Source: Conus ventricosus (lineage: Eukaryota; Mollusca; Gastropoda; Neogastropoda; Conidae). Taken from it: a stretch of DNA of 64,000 nt. Below, piece by piece: positions 48,362-60,209 of this stretch. Below the pieces are notes generated by a model. The model ran no database searches, was not told the DNA's origin, and saw only the letters and a program-made list of their open reading frames with translations. Made by a program: the position numbers and the translations under genes. Position 1 is the stretch's first letter. Each line of letters begins with the position of its first letter. The stretch spans positions 52,975,757 through 53,039,756 of the forward strand of contig CM031600.1 of assembly GCA_018398815.1 (NCBI GenBank), in the 5' to 3' direction.

Positions 48362-48733
48362 GGTCAATACATCTTAATCCTGGCACATGGATATCGCAAC
48401 CTCGACAATCATCCAGAGAAGGTATGTGTCGCAGAGAAGTGGATGGAGGGATGGCCGACCACTTACATGCATACATTCTACAGCTGCTTATGTTCCATTC
48501 CAGGACGTAATCGGTTATCGCGAAGTTACCGTCAATTTATGACTGAAACGATCGGATGGTACCAAAGCTATTACCCATCATCCGTAACAAATTTAACCCG
48601 GATTAAATGCAAAAAATTGAAAGGGGCAGTGTTGGCCATTTTGACGAAGAAACTTGGAAAGAAGAAAGAAGTTGAAGACTCTGAGACAGTAGACGTGAAC
48701 AGCTTGGAAGATACGTCTGTGTCTGTTTTCTAG
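48362..48733 (+). CDS. Two putative exons of an unrecognised gene (C-terminus)
   Basis: Exon a (about 48366-48421) reads IHLNPGTWISQPRQSSRE and ends with donor GAAG|GTATGT in phase 1. Exon b (48504-48733) begins after TTCCATTCCAG and in matching phase reads GRNRLSRSYRQFMTETIGWY, then QSYYPSSVTNLTRIKCKKLK, GAVLAILTKKLGKKKEVEDS and ETVDVNSLEDTSVSVF, ending at TAG. The lysine-rich then acidic tail and consensus splice sites suggest a genuine 3' coding exon, but no family was recognised. The 5' side of exon a is uncertain because it abuts a GA microsatellite. It could be an extra 3' part of SQLE or an unrelated gene; phases from SQLE exon 8 do not fit well. Confidence 0.4.
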   Translation, partial: GQYILILAHGYRNLDNHPEKVCVAEKWMEGWPTTYMHTFYSCLCSIPGRNRLSRSYRQFMTETIGWYQSYYPSSVTNLTRIKCKKLKGAVLAILTKKLGKKKEVEDSETVDVNSLEDTSVSVF

Positions 48734-48739
48734 TTCATA

Positions 48740-51400
48740 TTGCTGTGGTAATCCCTATACAAGGGGAAAACAATCACAGTCGATTGGTATGCATGAACAA
48801 CTGAAAAGCCATCTCAATGCTGTGTGTATCAGGTTTTCATGAGGAACAGTCCGACTGCTAGAGAAATTTCCCCGGGGAAAAAACTCTAATGGGCAAAGCT
48901 CTTGCTTTCATTGGCCTTCTGAGGGACACAACAAATCAGCAGTGGATGGTTTGAGCCAGTTCTGGGTGCATTACCTTAATGACTAGGTGGAGAGGGGGGG
49001 GGGGGAAGGATCTGGAATCGTAGAACCTGATGGAACACAGTTCCAAAGGCAGAATGTAAGGGGAAGATTAAGGAGTTCTTGTAACTTCTGTTTTTGGCAT
49101 GGGGGACCTGGAGTTCGTTCTTGAGCTTGGCTTCTGGCGATCCACTGGCTAAGTTTTAGGATCCAAATCCTCGTGGTTATTTTCATCAGCCACTCACAAT
49201 TCTGCACATGGTTGCCATGGCAGCTGTATGCCAGAACTGAAAAGGGTTGCAGATCCAGCGGAGAGACAAGTCCAGAAGAACTGGTGGTGGGTTGGAAGTC
49301 GCATAGTCATCTTGTCGCACGTCACAAGACCGTCTCAAGGCTGGTAGAGATTTTTTAATGTGGATCACAGATGGGGGAGACGTATTCCACAATAGTGTGA
49401 CGACTTACTTCTAGCGTAACGTCTGGATGGCATGTGGACACCCTTCGGTTGTTTTAGCGAAGGAAAGTACTACTGACGACATCCCCGAGGTCCGAAACAT
49501 TCCTTCGCTTCACCAAATCTACTCCAATGACGATGACGCACATTGTTGTGTGCCACGGGGATAAACAAACAGTTCTTCCAGCAGAACTGACGATGATTTA
49601 AGTGGGGTGGATTCATCAGGGTGTCAGAATAAGAGTCAGTGTCACTGAGGGAGCACGGTAAATCGGACAAGGTTGAGAATTGAAAACAGACAACAACAAC
49701 AACAAAAAGTTTGACCATTGTAAATGTATTAATACAGTGTGTAAAACACGAATAATAATGAAAATGTCCGATCTGATCCTTATTGAAATATTGTCAGCTT
49801 ATGATGTGAGGCAGTAACTATATGACTGTTTACCACGATCTGTGATTCAGTTTACTGAATCACACAGAGTAAACACAAATGAAAAAACACATTTATAAAG
49901 AGAGAGTATTTTAATCTAACTGAAAGACCTGTAGGTAGAGAAGATGAAAGCTGAACTTGACGTCGATCCACCATCCACTCTTGACTTAGACAGGGAGTTA
50001 CGGCAGCACTTGTATACCGGCTTAATCAGGGCGGGTTGTGACGGCAAGGAGAGATTAAATCTTGCCTGACGGTATCAGTACTAAGATAATGAGTGACAGT
50101 CATCTACTGTGTGATCTGTTGTTGCTGTGTGATGGAGAAGCTGTCTGAAGTGTTTATTCTCAAAGGTCCATGGATTGCTGCCTGTGTCCACCACTGGTTT
50201 CTCTTTACATGTTGTGCACATTTTGTTTCCAGTGACTGACCCGTGTGTGTCAGCTATCAATTTTTCATTAAAATTTCGATTCTTTTTAAAGTTTAAGAAA
50301 TCACGGTCGTTCCTGGAGTACTTTATGTTCATGTCTCTACCACTGATAACTAATCAATCCAACACCAACAACTCAGGAAACAAAAGATCTGAAGTGTTGT
50401 CAACACATTACAAAACATGTGACGTCGGTCAAGGATTAAAGGTAAAACCAAAATTCCCAAAGAAGAGTGGATACGTTTTGTGTGTTCACACGGGAGAAAT
50501 ATCATGCCAATTTCATCACTGGGAAGGGGGGGGGGGGGGGGGAGGGCGTTAAACTTTTTCAACGTTTTGGTCACACGCACAGCAACCTGTGCACTGTGCA
50601 AGAAATAACCCGCGTGTGAAAAGAATGTGAGGAATAGCTCAGGGATGAAGCCTTTGAACTGACATAGCCTAAAGGCTTTGTGCCTGTGCATGATCATCAT
50701 AATATGAGAACACCCTTGACAAGATGGATATATTATCTCCGCACAGTTTAACTGAAGAAGCCAAACTCAAAGTAAATGGTAGAGGCAGTCATCAGTATGG
50801 TAATCCCAAATGCAGTTAATAAAAAAAAAATGATATCATTAAAAAAATTAAAATAGGCAATCCATTGCACACGAATTTTTTCTTCCTTCTGAAATATCGC
50901 CGATCTTTATCTGTCTATAGGCACCCTTTGCATCGTCGGATTCATAGTGAATTGTTCGTCTAGAGAAACAAGGAACACGTAAAACATTCAAACGTAGCTG
51001 AACTTCCATAATTTTTACTTATTAATCGTCACCCGAAAAACCAGAGAGAAAAAGCATACTTTTCAGTAGTGGCAATGACAATGACAATATGTTTCAATGT
51101 TAGGCCACAGGGCAATGTACATGGTGAGATCATGCATTTCATAATATACAAAATGGTAAGTAGTATAGTCTAAGAAGCGTAACATCATATAGATTTTAGA
51201 GTTATTTTACCTCATTCACTTAGTAACTAGTAAATACGTCCATCTCTGGATCGCAAGTTTGTGTTTTTATGTATTGTAATGTTTTATGTCTGATGGATTA
51301 AATGTTTATTTCATGTGTGTATGAGCGCGCGCGCGCGCGCGCGCGTGTGTGCATGTGTGTGGGGGGTGGGATGGGGGGTGTGAGTGTTGATGTATATATA
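48740..51400. other. Intergenic, nothing recognised
   Basis: No family motif on either strand. G homopolymers occur at 48993-49003 and 50526-50542, and CG/GT runs at 51325-51368. Confidence 0.5.
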
Positions 51401-51414
51401 AATACATAATACTA

Positions 51415-51545
51415 ACACAGGCTTTTATGTAACGATTTATAATGTCTTTTTGTAATGTCTTATGTACTTGTGAAATGATGTGGAGCAGAAGAAAAATTTC
51501 CGATGGACAATAAAGTTGATGAATTGAATTGAATTGGATTGAACA
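51415..51545 (+). mobile_element. LINE 3' tail fragment with (GAATT)n
   Basis: The plus strand ends GGACAATAAAGTTGATGAAT followed by GAATT repeats, the form of an L2-like LINE 3' terminus. No coding sequence is attached on this strand. Confidence 0.55.
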
Positions 51546-51559
51546 CAGAGAGTCATCAT

Positions 51560-53230
51560 GAGAAGGACAGTAGACCTCAGAATTGACCGATTCCTGTGTC
51601 TTGTAGAATGAACTTTGATGTCTGATACACCAATTCTCAGCTTGTCAAAACACGTCTGACGAGCTTGTTCATGTCTCAGCTCGAGCAAAGTTCTAATTCA
51701 AGTGACAATTTGCAATTGCTGTAAGTGACAATTTACGATTGCTGTAAAATTCTCTTCTGCCACTTCCTGTGATGTGGCTTTTCCAGCGTTGTTTCTGATT
51801 TTCTGTGAGTCTTTCTCTGAAGCACAGTAAGAAGTTATTGACTGATTTAGTTCCTTGATTCAGCCACACGAAATAGAAACCAAATTTAGATGAAGCTGTT
51901 TTCAATTGGATGCCCATGTCCACTCACCTCGTTCATGTAGCTACGTAGCATAATGTGTGGGAGTCTGTAGCAATTCATATGCGCCTTTTCCACTTTCTGT
52001 GTATGTCTTGTGCAGTTCCCATCTTTCTGAGCCATGTAACAAAACTGGTTCTATCTGAACATTAAAGAATTTAAGAAAAACAGTAGCCGAGTTGTTTTCT
52101 ATAGCGTTAAAAACATCTAAAATACTTAATAAAGCTTTCTTGGCTTTCCTGGCGAGATCAGCATAAGCTTCAGAAATACTTAGCCTGGTGTTAAAATACA
52201 CATCGAGGTATTTATATGCGTTAACCATCTGTATTTGTACTCCATCAAAAGACTTTCCATGGGATGCTCAGAATCCTTTACGGAAACCGATGACCATAAA
52301 TTCATCCATGTTCACGTTAATCCAAGACGTCTCGGTGAATCGTGTACAATTCTAAGCTAGTTCTGTAAACCTATTTGAGCTTCAGACAGGTGGACTACAT
52401 CATCAGCAAACAGGAGGATAAAGAGCTGGACGGCTTCTGGTGATAAAGTTGCGCCGTGTTTACCATTGCTAATTATATCTATCGATAGTCCGTTAATTAA
52501 TAACGAAAATAAGATTGGGCTGCACATATTCACTTGTTTAAGACCACGAGTACATTATATATATCGGACATGTTGGCACAACATATCCTCTTGTCTAAGA
52601 CCACGAGTACATTACATATATCGGACATGTTGGCACAACATATCCTCTTGTCTAAGACCACAAATACACTGTATATATCGGACATGTTGGCACAACATAT
52701 CCTCTTGTCTAAGACCACGAACACACTGTATATATCAGACACGTTGGCTCAACATATCTTCTTGTCTAAGACCACGAACACACTGTATATATCAGACACG
52801 TTGCCTCAACATATCTTCTTGTCTAAGACCACGAACACACTGTATATATCAACACGTTGGCTCAACATATCTTCTTGTCTAAGACCACCAGTACACTGTA
52901 TATATCAGACACGTTGGCACAACATATCCTCTTGTCTAAGACCACAAGTACACTGTATTTATCAGACCTGCTGGCGCCACTTCTAACGCGTGCTTTGAGT
53001 AATGCGTTCATGCTTTTAATACGAAAGTAACAGTTTTCCGCCTACGTTATTTTTCTTTAAACCTAGCAACAGTAAATGTCTTAAAATATATTCGAACGCT
53101 TTCTGGCAATCACTGAAGGCTACACGCCCCACTACTCCCTTGTGACATTTTTCAATTGTGTTCCAAAACTCCGTTGGGTGGCAATGTTCAGCCGTCAATG
53201 AACCTGAACGCTTTTGTTTCTATGCCTCAG
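51560..53230 (-). mobile_element. L2-like LINE reverse transcriptase, expanded by a minisatellite
   Basis: On the minus strand the upstream part (53200-52985) reads GRVAFSDCQKAFEYILRHLL, the A-motif region, and ends near MNALLKARVRSG. Then 450 bp of 57 bp repeats intervene. The downstream part resumes at about 52530 with CSPILFSLLINGLSIDIISN, the catalytic LFILLFADDVVHLSEAQ (about 52420-52370) and MVNAYKYLDVYFNTRLSISE, then PVLLHGSERWEL. Further C-terminal pieces continue to about 51690. Several frame changes occur. The array lies exactly at the TRG-RQG-SP block between two catalytic motifs. Confidence 0.82.
52531..52984. repeat. 57 bp minisatellite inside the LINE reverse transcriptase, ~8 copies
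   Basis: Units contain CTAAGACCACGAGTACA, TATATATCGGACATGTTGGC and ACAACATATCCTCTTGT, with substitutions between copies. 57 bp equals 19 codons, so every frame is preserved and long repeat-encoded open frames appear on both strands (for example 52466-52986); these are not genes. Confidence 0.95.
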
Positions 53231-53479
53231 GATTTTTTTTTTCTCACTTCGATTTTTAAAGTCTGTGAGATTCAGTAATGTGGTATTTTAAACTGTGAGC
53301 GATCTTTCACCGGTCATACGTGGGAATAATAGGCTTATTTGAAGGACAATTAGATTGCGCTATTAGGGATGAGTGTGTTCGCGGGGGGGAGGGGGGGGGG
53401 GAGGAGGGGGCGTGCGGTAGAAGGTGCGATAAGTTGGAGCTTGCCAGACACTTATTGTACAAAACTGTACATTAGTATC

Positions 53480-53515
<36 letters not shown>

Positions 53516-53984
53516 GGTAAGGGGGAGAGAGCGGGAGAGAGAGAGAGAGACGTTTCATCGGTGTATAAAATGATAGGATCAATTATAATTCAAAACACTC
53601 CGAAAAATAATCCGTTAAACATGAGCAATGGCTAGAATGGACTCGTCGACATCTATCGTAGTGTCAAGTTTGGCGCTGTCTTTGCCACATAACCGTCACT
53701 ACTACATTCATCAAATCACAAGGCTCCTCAGTTTGAAAGATGGGGAAGGAGGCGCTTAGAATTTACAGTGCAAGCTGAGGTTGCAAAGGGCCCGAGATAG
53801 CTGGGAGGTCAGGGTATACCGCACCGCCACCCCCACCTCTCCAGAAACTTTTTCTTTTATAAGCTGCGCACATTTGTGCAATCTGAAGTAACCCAGTGCC
53901 ACATTCCACAGTATGGGACCATACTGATAGGCCTTTGGGGGAGGGCACACAGTGCACCTTCTCCTTGGTCCACCCCTGCGCGTG

Positions 53985-54078
53985 TGCGTGCGCGCGCACA
54001 CACACACACACATATGCAAACATAGGCGCGCGCACGCACACACACACACACACACATATGCAAACATAGGTGCGCGCA

Positions 54079-54129
<51 letters not shown>

Positions 54130-54160
54130 ACACACACACACACACACACACCACACACTC
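53985..54160. repeat. CA/CG microsatellite
   Basis: CA blocks interrupted by GCGCGCAC motifs and a repeated CATATGCAAACATAGG spacer (about 54011 and 54055). Confidence 0.95.
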
Positions 54161-54759
54161 ACATGCACAAGAAGGACATAAGTGATCAAACAGGCAAAAA
54201 CAGAAATGCTAGGAACAAACAAATTACAAAACCAATGGGACAGTTCTCGACCTATTGGGTCCTCTTTAGGCAGGTCAAATAACACTCAGAACAACGAAAA
54301 CAAAGGACGAACAGTCATTTATCTCCTCGATCTGGGTGCACAATTCTGTCTTGAGTGAACAACAAAATGGAACTCAAGAGGAAACAGGTTGAAAGGGAGG
54401 AGATACTGAAAAAAACTTCATCAACAACAACAACAACACTGCGCGCTGTAGTTTGTGGGCTCTGCTGTCGTTAAACATTAAATACTTGCTAGCATACCTA
54501 TGCGGTCCCTTCTGTGATGCTTCTGTTGTGTTACATCCAGTGTTGCCATCACAATGGCATCTCCCAGGGAGCAGTTACGTCCCGTGACGTCTTAATGGAA
54601 TGCCCTGCAAGTGCCTGCACCCTTTGTTAACACAGCGCAGGTTTCCAAGGGTAGTGCAGGATTGCTCCCAGAAAGTTGGTTCAGCAGGCGAGGACAGTAT
54701 CTCTCTGGGCCCAACTGGCATCTTCGGGTGTATCATTTTCCTTATGATGACAAAGGCCC

Positions 54760-54890
<131 letters not shown>

Positions 54891-54899
54891 ACGTTAAGA

Positions 54900-55545
54900 G
54901 ATATTTTGTGGTGGTTGTTGTTATTCACGGCTACTTTTATGACGGACCTCAACTTCATTTCTCTGATACTTCCAGCCTGCACGCAAAGCCTGGTTAATCA
55001 TCGGTGTCAGTAGATTCCTGGAGCTGTTCAGACATCCACACAGGAATATCAAACGAAAGAAAACACAACACTAGATCATCATCAACATTAAATCATTCAA
55101 TATTTTACTGTTTGTTCTTTCCTACAGTAAATTACATACAACCGCAGAAGACAAAAAAAATCATGCACGCTATTCTACCAATAACATGAATGCATGCAAT
55201 TGCTATTTTAATCCCCGCCTTCCCTCGCACGCAAAACACAACGAAAAGTCTTAAGTTTGTAGCAAAATTATTCACCAAAGCAATATCAATACTTGTGATG
55301 ATGTCTACTTTTGTAGTCTACGGAGTTCCCACACTGTTATTATCATTATTATTATTACTATTATCATAATGATGATATCAATGGTTATTGTACATAGGCA
55401 GATCTATCATGTTCTAATTCACCACGAATCAGTATGCCTATTTGACCAGCCCTACATATGCGAAGAATTTTTTAAAACTTGTGACGCGCGTGCGTGTGTG
55501 TATGTGTGTGTGTGTGTGAATGTGTGTGTGTGTGTGTCTGTGTGT

Positions 55546-55601
<56 letters not shown>

Positions 55602-55631
55602 GCGTGTGTGTGCATGTACGCGCGTTGTGTG

Positions 55632-55693
<62 letters not shown>

Positions 55694-57240
55694 GTCTGTC
55701 TGTCTGTCAGTCCGTGTCTGTCTGTCTGTGTCTCTGTGTGTATGTTGGGAAAAAACACACAGACAAGATCAACTACAATGGCTGTAGGTTCGAGTCGTGT
55801 TGATAATTGTTAGCTAAACGAGCAGAGGTCCACCACCGCCACCCCCTCTTCCCCTCCTGCCCCCTTCCATCCTAAAAAAAGACACGAATAAACAAACAGA
55901 CAAATAAATAAATCAATAAATAAAACAATACATAAACAATCGTAAATAAATCAAATAAATACAATATAACAATGAAGAAACAATCACAACAAGCAAATCA
56001 GACAGCTGTAAACCATGAAATATTGCTGTGCTTTGACACGTTGGATAAAGTTCGCACACCTGCCACAGCCCCACAGGACTTCAGGGCACAATCCAGCCAT
56101 TTACGTGAGGGTGAGGATGCGTGCCATGAATTAATAGGTGCAGAGGTCTATCAGTTGATTTCATGAGGGCGCCAGAATTATTTGATGGGCTCAGAGATTA
56201 TATCCGACCGGTGTATTTAAAAAGAAAATGAAGGTGAGGAAACTCTCTTGGGGATGGACAGGGTGCGGTGGTAATAGTGGGGTCAGTAGCAATTATAACA
56301 ATGACGAAAATAATGAATAATTTTGATAAACATTAATAATAATAATAACGATGATAAATAGCAATAATGGTGATAATAATACTAGGAGAAACTCTTGGGA
56401 GAGCTTGACAGCATGTCTACCTGAGAGAATCCCCTCAGACTAGTGTTTATAATTCCCGATCTCATTACATTCTATGGGGGCTGTGCACAATTCACGGTCA
56501 TGATACTAACGCCCGTCTCAATAGTTTTTGGCACGGCGGAATTCGAACTCGAAACGTTTGGCGTCACAATGCGTGCCTTTTTTTCAGGCGAAGTTTTACC
56601 CAAATAGCTATAGGACACTGTTCTAAATTCAGGTATTTAAGTCTTATGATGTTCCCTTTGTTCCCTCTTGACCGGCTACTAAGGGGATTTTTTTCAGCTG
56701 CCACTACCATCGCCTTGTGTATGAGTATGTCAAGACATCAAGAACTGTCCTGAGACCATAGGGTAATGGCAACAACCCTTTGCTGCAACTCTTGAGGGAA
56801 GGTTTGCTGAACCAGATCCCTCAAGCTGATGGCTAGGGCATACTTAGTCTTGAAGGTGTGAGCTTGCTCCAGTCTGCTTTCATATACGATAGCGAGTTCA
56901 ATCAGAATGTTTTGGAGGGCCTGGGTGGTTCTACATCCAGTCTCATGTTACTCTTCCTGACGATCTGAAGATTTGTTTGTCCGTGTCCTTGGCGGTGAAT
57001 AACCCCCTCTCTTTCTAAATTTTGCTTCATTTTCGCTCTCAGTCACTCCGTTTTGAAACTACAAGTAACAAAATAAAATCATGCCCCAAAACTCATACAT
57101 CTATGACACTCAAATGGACAAATACCCAAACACAAACTTGCTTTTTTTCAATTGTTAGTATTTTGGGGCTGGAATTTGGTGTCGGCCTGAAAACCCTGTA
57201 ATCTGCATCCTCCAACCCCGACACAATATTTCCGATACTA
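54900..57240. other. Intergenic, microsatellites only
   Basis: Contains a 250 bp interrupted GT array (55490-55740), an AAAT-rich stretch (55890-55975) and an ATA/ATG-rich stretch (56290-56390). A 66-codon minus-strand open stretch (about 56945-56745) has no start codon, splice context or recognised family. Confidence 0.6.
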
Positions 57241-57242
57241 CG

Positions 57243-57444
<202 letters not shown>

Positions 57445-57929
57445 AACAGAAATGATGCCCAAAAAAATCCAAATCAAATAAATCCAAACCAGATTCCCCC
57501 ATCATAAAACAAAGTATGACTTAGCCTATAGTCTACCATCATTACACGTTCAACACAGCTCACTGCAGCCTCGGACTCCATCCAAACTTCAGAGGATCAA
57601 AGGGCCTTCATCAGTCATGTGTTAAAAAAACATGCATAAGAAACCGCATTCTTTATTGCACAGGTAAATCCGACCATAATCACACGTGAACGATGAATGA
57701 GAGTTAGCCTGTCACATGAGAGGGCTCGTGCACACGTGACCGTCTTTGTTTCAGACCGGTCATCTCCATGTACTTTATGCCCAGGACCAAATAAATCCGT
57801 GTCCATGTTGAAGGACAAGCCAGCAAATCATAGCGATAACCATGGAGGGGTGGGGTGGGGTAGGGGGACTCAACTAGGGGCATGTGGGGAGAGAATGTTA
57901 TTACACCATCTATACTCTCTGATGGAGAA

Positions 57930-57948
57930 CACGCACGCCACGCACGCA

Positions 57949-57980
<32 letters not shown>

Positions 57981-58117
57981 CACACATGTGCATGCACGCA
58001 CAAGCACACATGCATGCACACGTGCGCACGCGCACGCACACACAGAGGAGAAGGAGACAGCTTGCCAGCCAGAGACAGCTAAAGGAGAGAGAGGGGAGGG
58101 GAAAGAGGGGAGAGAGA

Positions 58118-58159
<42 letters not shown>

Positions 58160-58160
58160 G
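57930..58160. repeat. GCAC / CA / GA microsatellite cluster
   Basis: A (GCAC)n block at 57943-57968, CA and CACG mixtures to 58045, then a GA run at 58105-58155. Confidence 0.95.
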
Positions 58161-58200
58161 ACATGGGATGGGGTAGGGAGGGGATTCTCTATATATGACT

Positions 58201-58277
58201 GGTAACAAATATCTGAATGAGCAACTAATTAAGTCATTACCAAATATCTGAATGAGCAACTAATTAAGTCATTTACT
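58201..58277. repeat. Tandem duplication of ~37 bp
   Basis: CAAATATCTGAATGAGCAAC then TAATTAAGTCATT occurs twice in a row. A run of about 24 C follows at 58310-58334. Confidence 0.9.
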
Positions 58278-58829
58278 GACTATGGACTGCATCTTGCAAT
58301 AAAGGCCACCCCCCCCCCCCCCCCCCCCCCCCCAGTATTTATGATACCACAATGCATTCGGAGTACAAAATAGGCAAATTTATCAATGTGATGTGGTTCT
58401 GAACCTATTCATATTAAACACTTATAGTCTACTCAAAGGCTTACAAAATCGTAATATATCTAGAGATACAGATCTTTAGATTTAACCCTACGTCAGCACA
58501 CATAATTACAGGTTGATAAAGATTTTTCACAACAAAAGTTAATGGATAGATAGACATAATTAAACGATCAGATAAGCAGATAAACAAACATGCGTATATG
58601 AATAAAATACACGACTGGATCGATGTCGGATAAATTGGTAAACAAAACAAATGCATATATGAATAAAATACACGACTCGATCAAAAGTAAATGACTATAT
58701 AAAAGATTTTTTTCCTAACAGTCTTTCTCTTTGTTGATTGATTCTTCACTGTTAGTCTCAGTATGGATTGACACCATATCACAATTCATACCATGAACAC
58801 CGTATGAGATGGTGACAGACAAAACAACG

Positions 58830-58924
58830 TCACAAGGCGTCTTTGTCGTCATCACTGTACTCCTCATCCTCTTCCTCGGTGACGCCATTCTTCTTCCGTT
58901 CTCTCCGCCAGCTCTGCTTCTGCC
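58830..58924 (-). CDS. ANKRD66: Candidate ANKRD66-like last exon (acidic tail)
   Basis: After acceptor TTCACAG, one frame reads QKQSWRRERKKNGVTEEEDE and EYSDDDKDAL before TGA, a basic then acidic tail that looks like a true C-terminus. The strict splice phase from exon 2 instead gives AEAELAERTEEEW and then a stop. One surplus G at the acceptor would reconcile them. Membership in this gene is inferred from strand and position. Confidence 0.45.
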
Positions 58925-59730
58925 CTGTGAAGTTTTACAGAAGTACGAAAAACGTACAATTTTGGTTTGCCAATCATCACACATTGTGTGAAATTCTATC
59001 TTCTGTGAATCTGCCCAAGGCTAACGCCAACCCTAGTCCAGTCAGTGTAGCCCTAAGCCTAACCTTTAAGATAACCTTTTAAATCCCTTTAAATACACAT
59101 ACAAAAACCAAACAAAACCGCCTTCCGGTTACCTATAAACCTGTGAGATTGACCTCCCTTGATACTAACATTAATACGCTGAACCAGATGTCTGGTTAAT
59201 CAGCGATTGATTTATCACTGTCCCACCACAGCAGGTTGTTGGGGTGCTTGGGCAGTCTGCCATCTCCAAACCTTTGTGCTGGAGCATGTGCAAACAGTGC
59301 AGAGGTCTTGTCTCGTGTGTTGAAGAAGCCTAAGCAGGCTACAGGGCTAGTGCCAAGTGTACTGACCAATCCAGGGGCTGTCAAAAGTCTAGACAATTTT
59401 CCACCCAAACAATTTGTCCAGGACGGGGGAAATCGTGATGGTATTGCTTAAGTGCACTAAGTTGATGTATTATTAGTCAGGCTTAACACACCAAGGTTAT
59501 CTTTGCACTCATACACGCATATGCACACTCATGCGCCCATCAAACATTCGCCTCTCTCTGGAATGGGATGTCACGCATTCGTCTCTCTCCTAACACGACT
59601 GAGAACAAGAAATGCAATTTCTCATGCTACTTATAATTAATCATGAACAATCAAATCACACACAATGAAATATCAGAACATAAAAGATCAATGCTTCCTA
59701 ATCCCGGTTATAATAAAAATGACTTCTTAC

Positions 59731-60200
59731 CTGGCCAGGTTTTCACACACACAACCACGCTTTCACACCACAACCACAGTTCTTGAAAAAAGTCTCTTCA
59801 CGTCTTCTTCAGCACTGCTTGATGGTGATGCCCTTGGTTGACTGGCTCCAGGCTTCAGGACTGGGTCTTCGTGGTCGTCTCTGGGATCTCGACGTCGAAC
59901 TCTTCTTCTTCGTCTTCTTCACCCACCTCTGGGTTCAAATTCAGTTTGTCTGTCTTCACCCACCTCTGGGCTTCAAACTTAGTTTCCTTCTCTTCCAGCT
60001 TGTCTTCAACCCTAAGACTTAGCTGTCTCTTCTATCTCCCAGACCACGTTTCCTCGACCCTTTCTCTGTCCTGCTCACTCCTCTCCTCTCTCTCTCTCTC
60101 TCCTCAGCCTTCTCTCTCTCTCTCTCCTGGTGTTGTTCTTCCACGTTGTTCTCCCTCAGTTTATATAGGGAGGGAAACAAAGGATTCCCCTTCGGGTCAT
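59731..60200 (-). promoter_or_regulatory. TATA promoter and spliced leader-type exon (LTR or unknown gene)
   Basis: The minus strand has CCTATATAAA (about 60170-60161). The roughly 400 bp downstream have no long frame but end in a strong donor GGCCAG|GTAAGA at 59731/59730. A block AACCCAGAGGTGGGTGAAGA-like is duplicated within (about 59915-59985). Upstream, TGTAACGGTC begins at 60960, a possible LTR 5' end. No paired LTR, primer site or internal domain was found. Confidence 0.35.
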
Positions 60201-60209
60201 GCCTTTGTC

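Noticed and set aside
52466..52986. Long repetitive open frames on both strands with repeated SSCLRP / VVLDKRICC peptides
   Set aside because: Produced by a 57 bp repeat whose length is a multiple of three; the context is a disrupted LINE.
56745..56945. 66-codon minus-strand open stretch with plausible residue composition (LIELAIVYESRLEQ)
   Set aside because: No start codon, an immediate upstream stop, no splice signals and no recognised family; the length is within chance.
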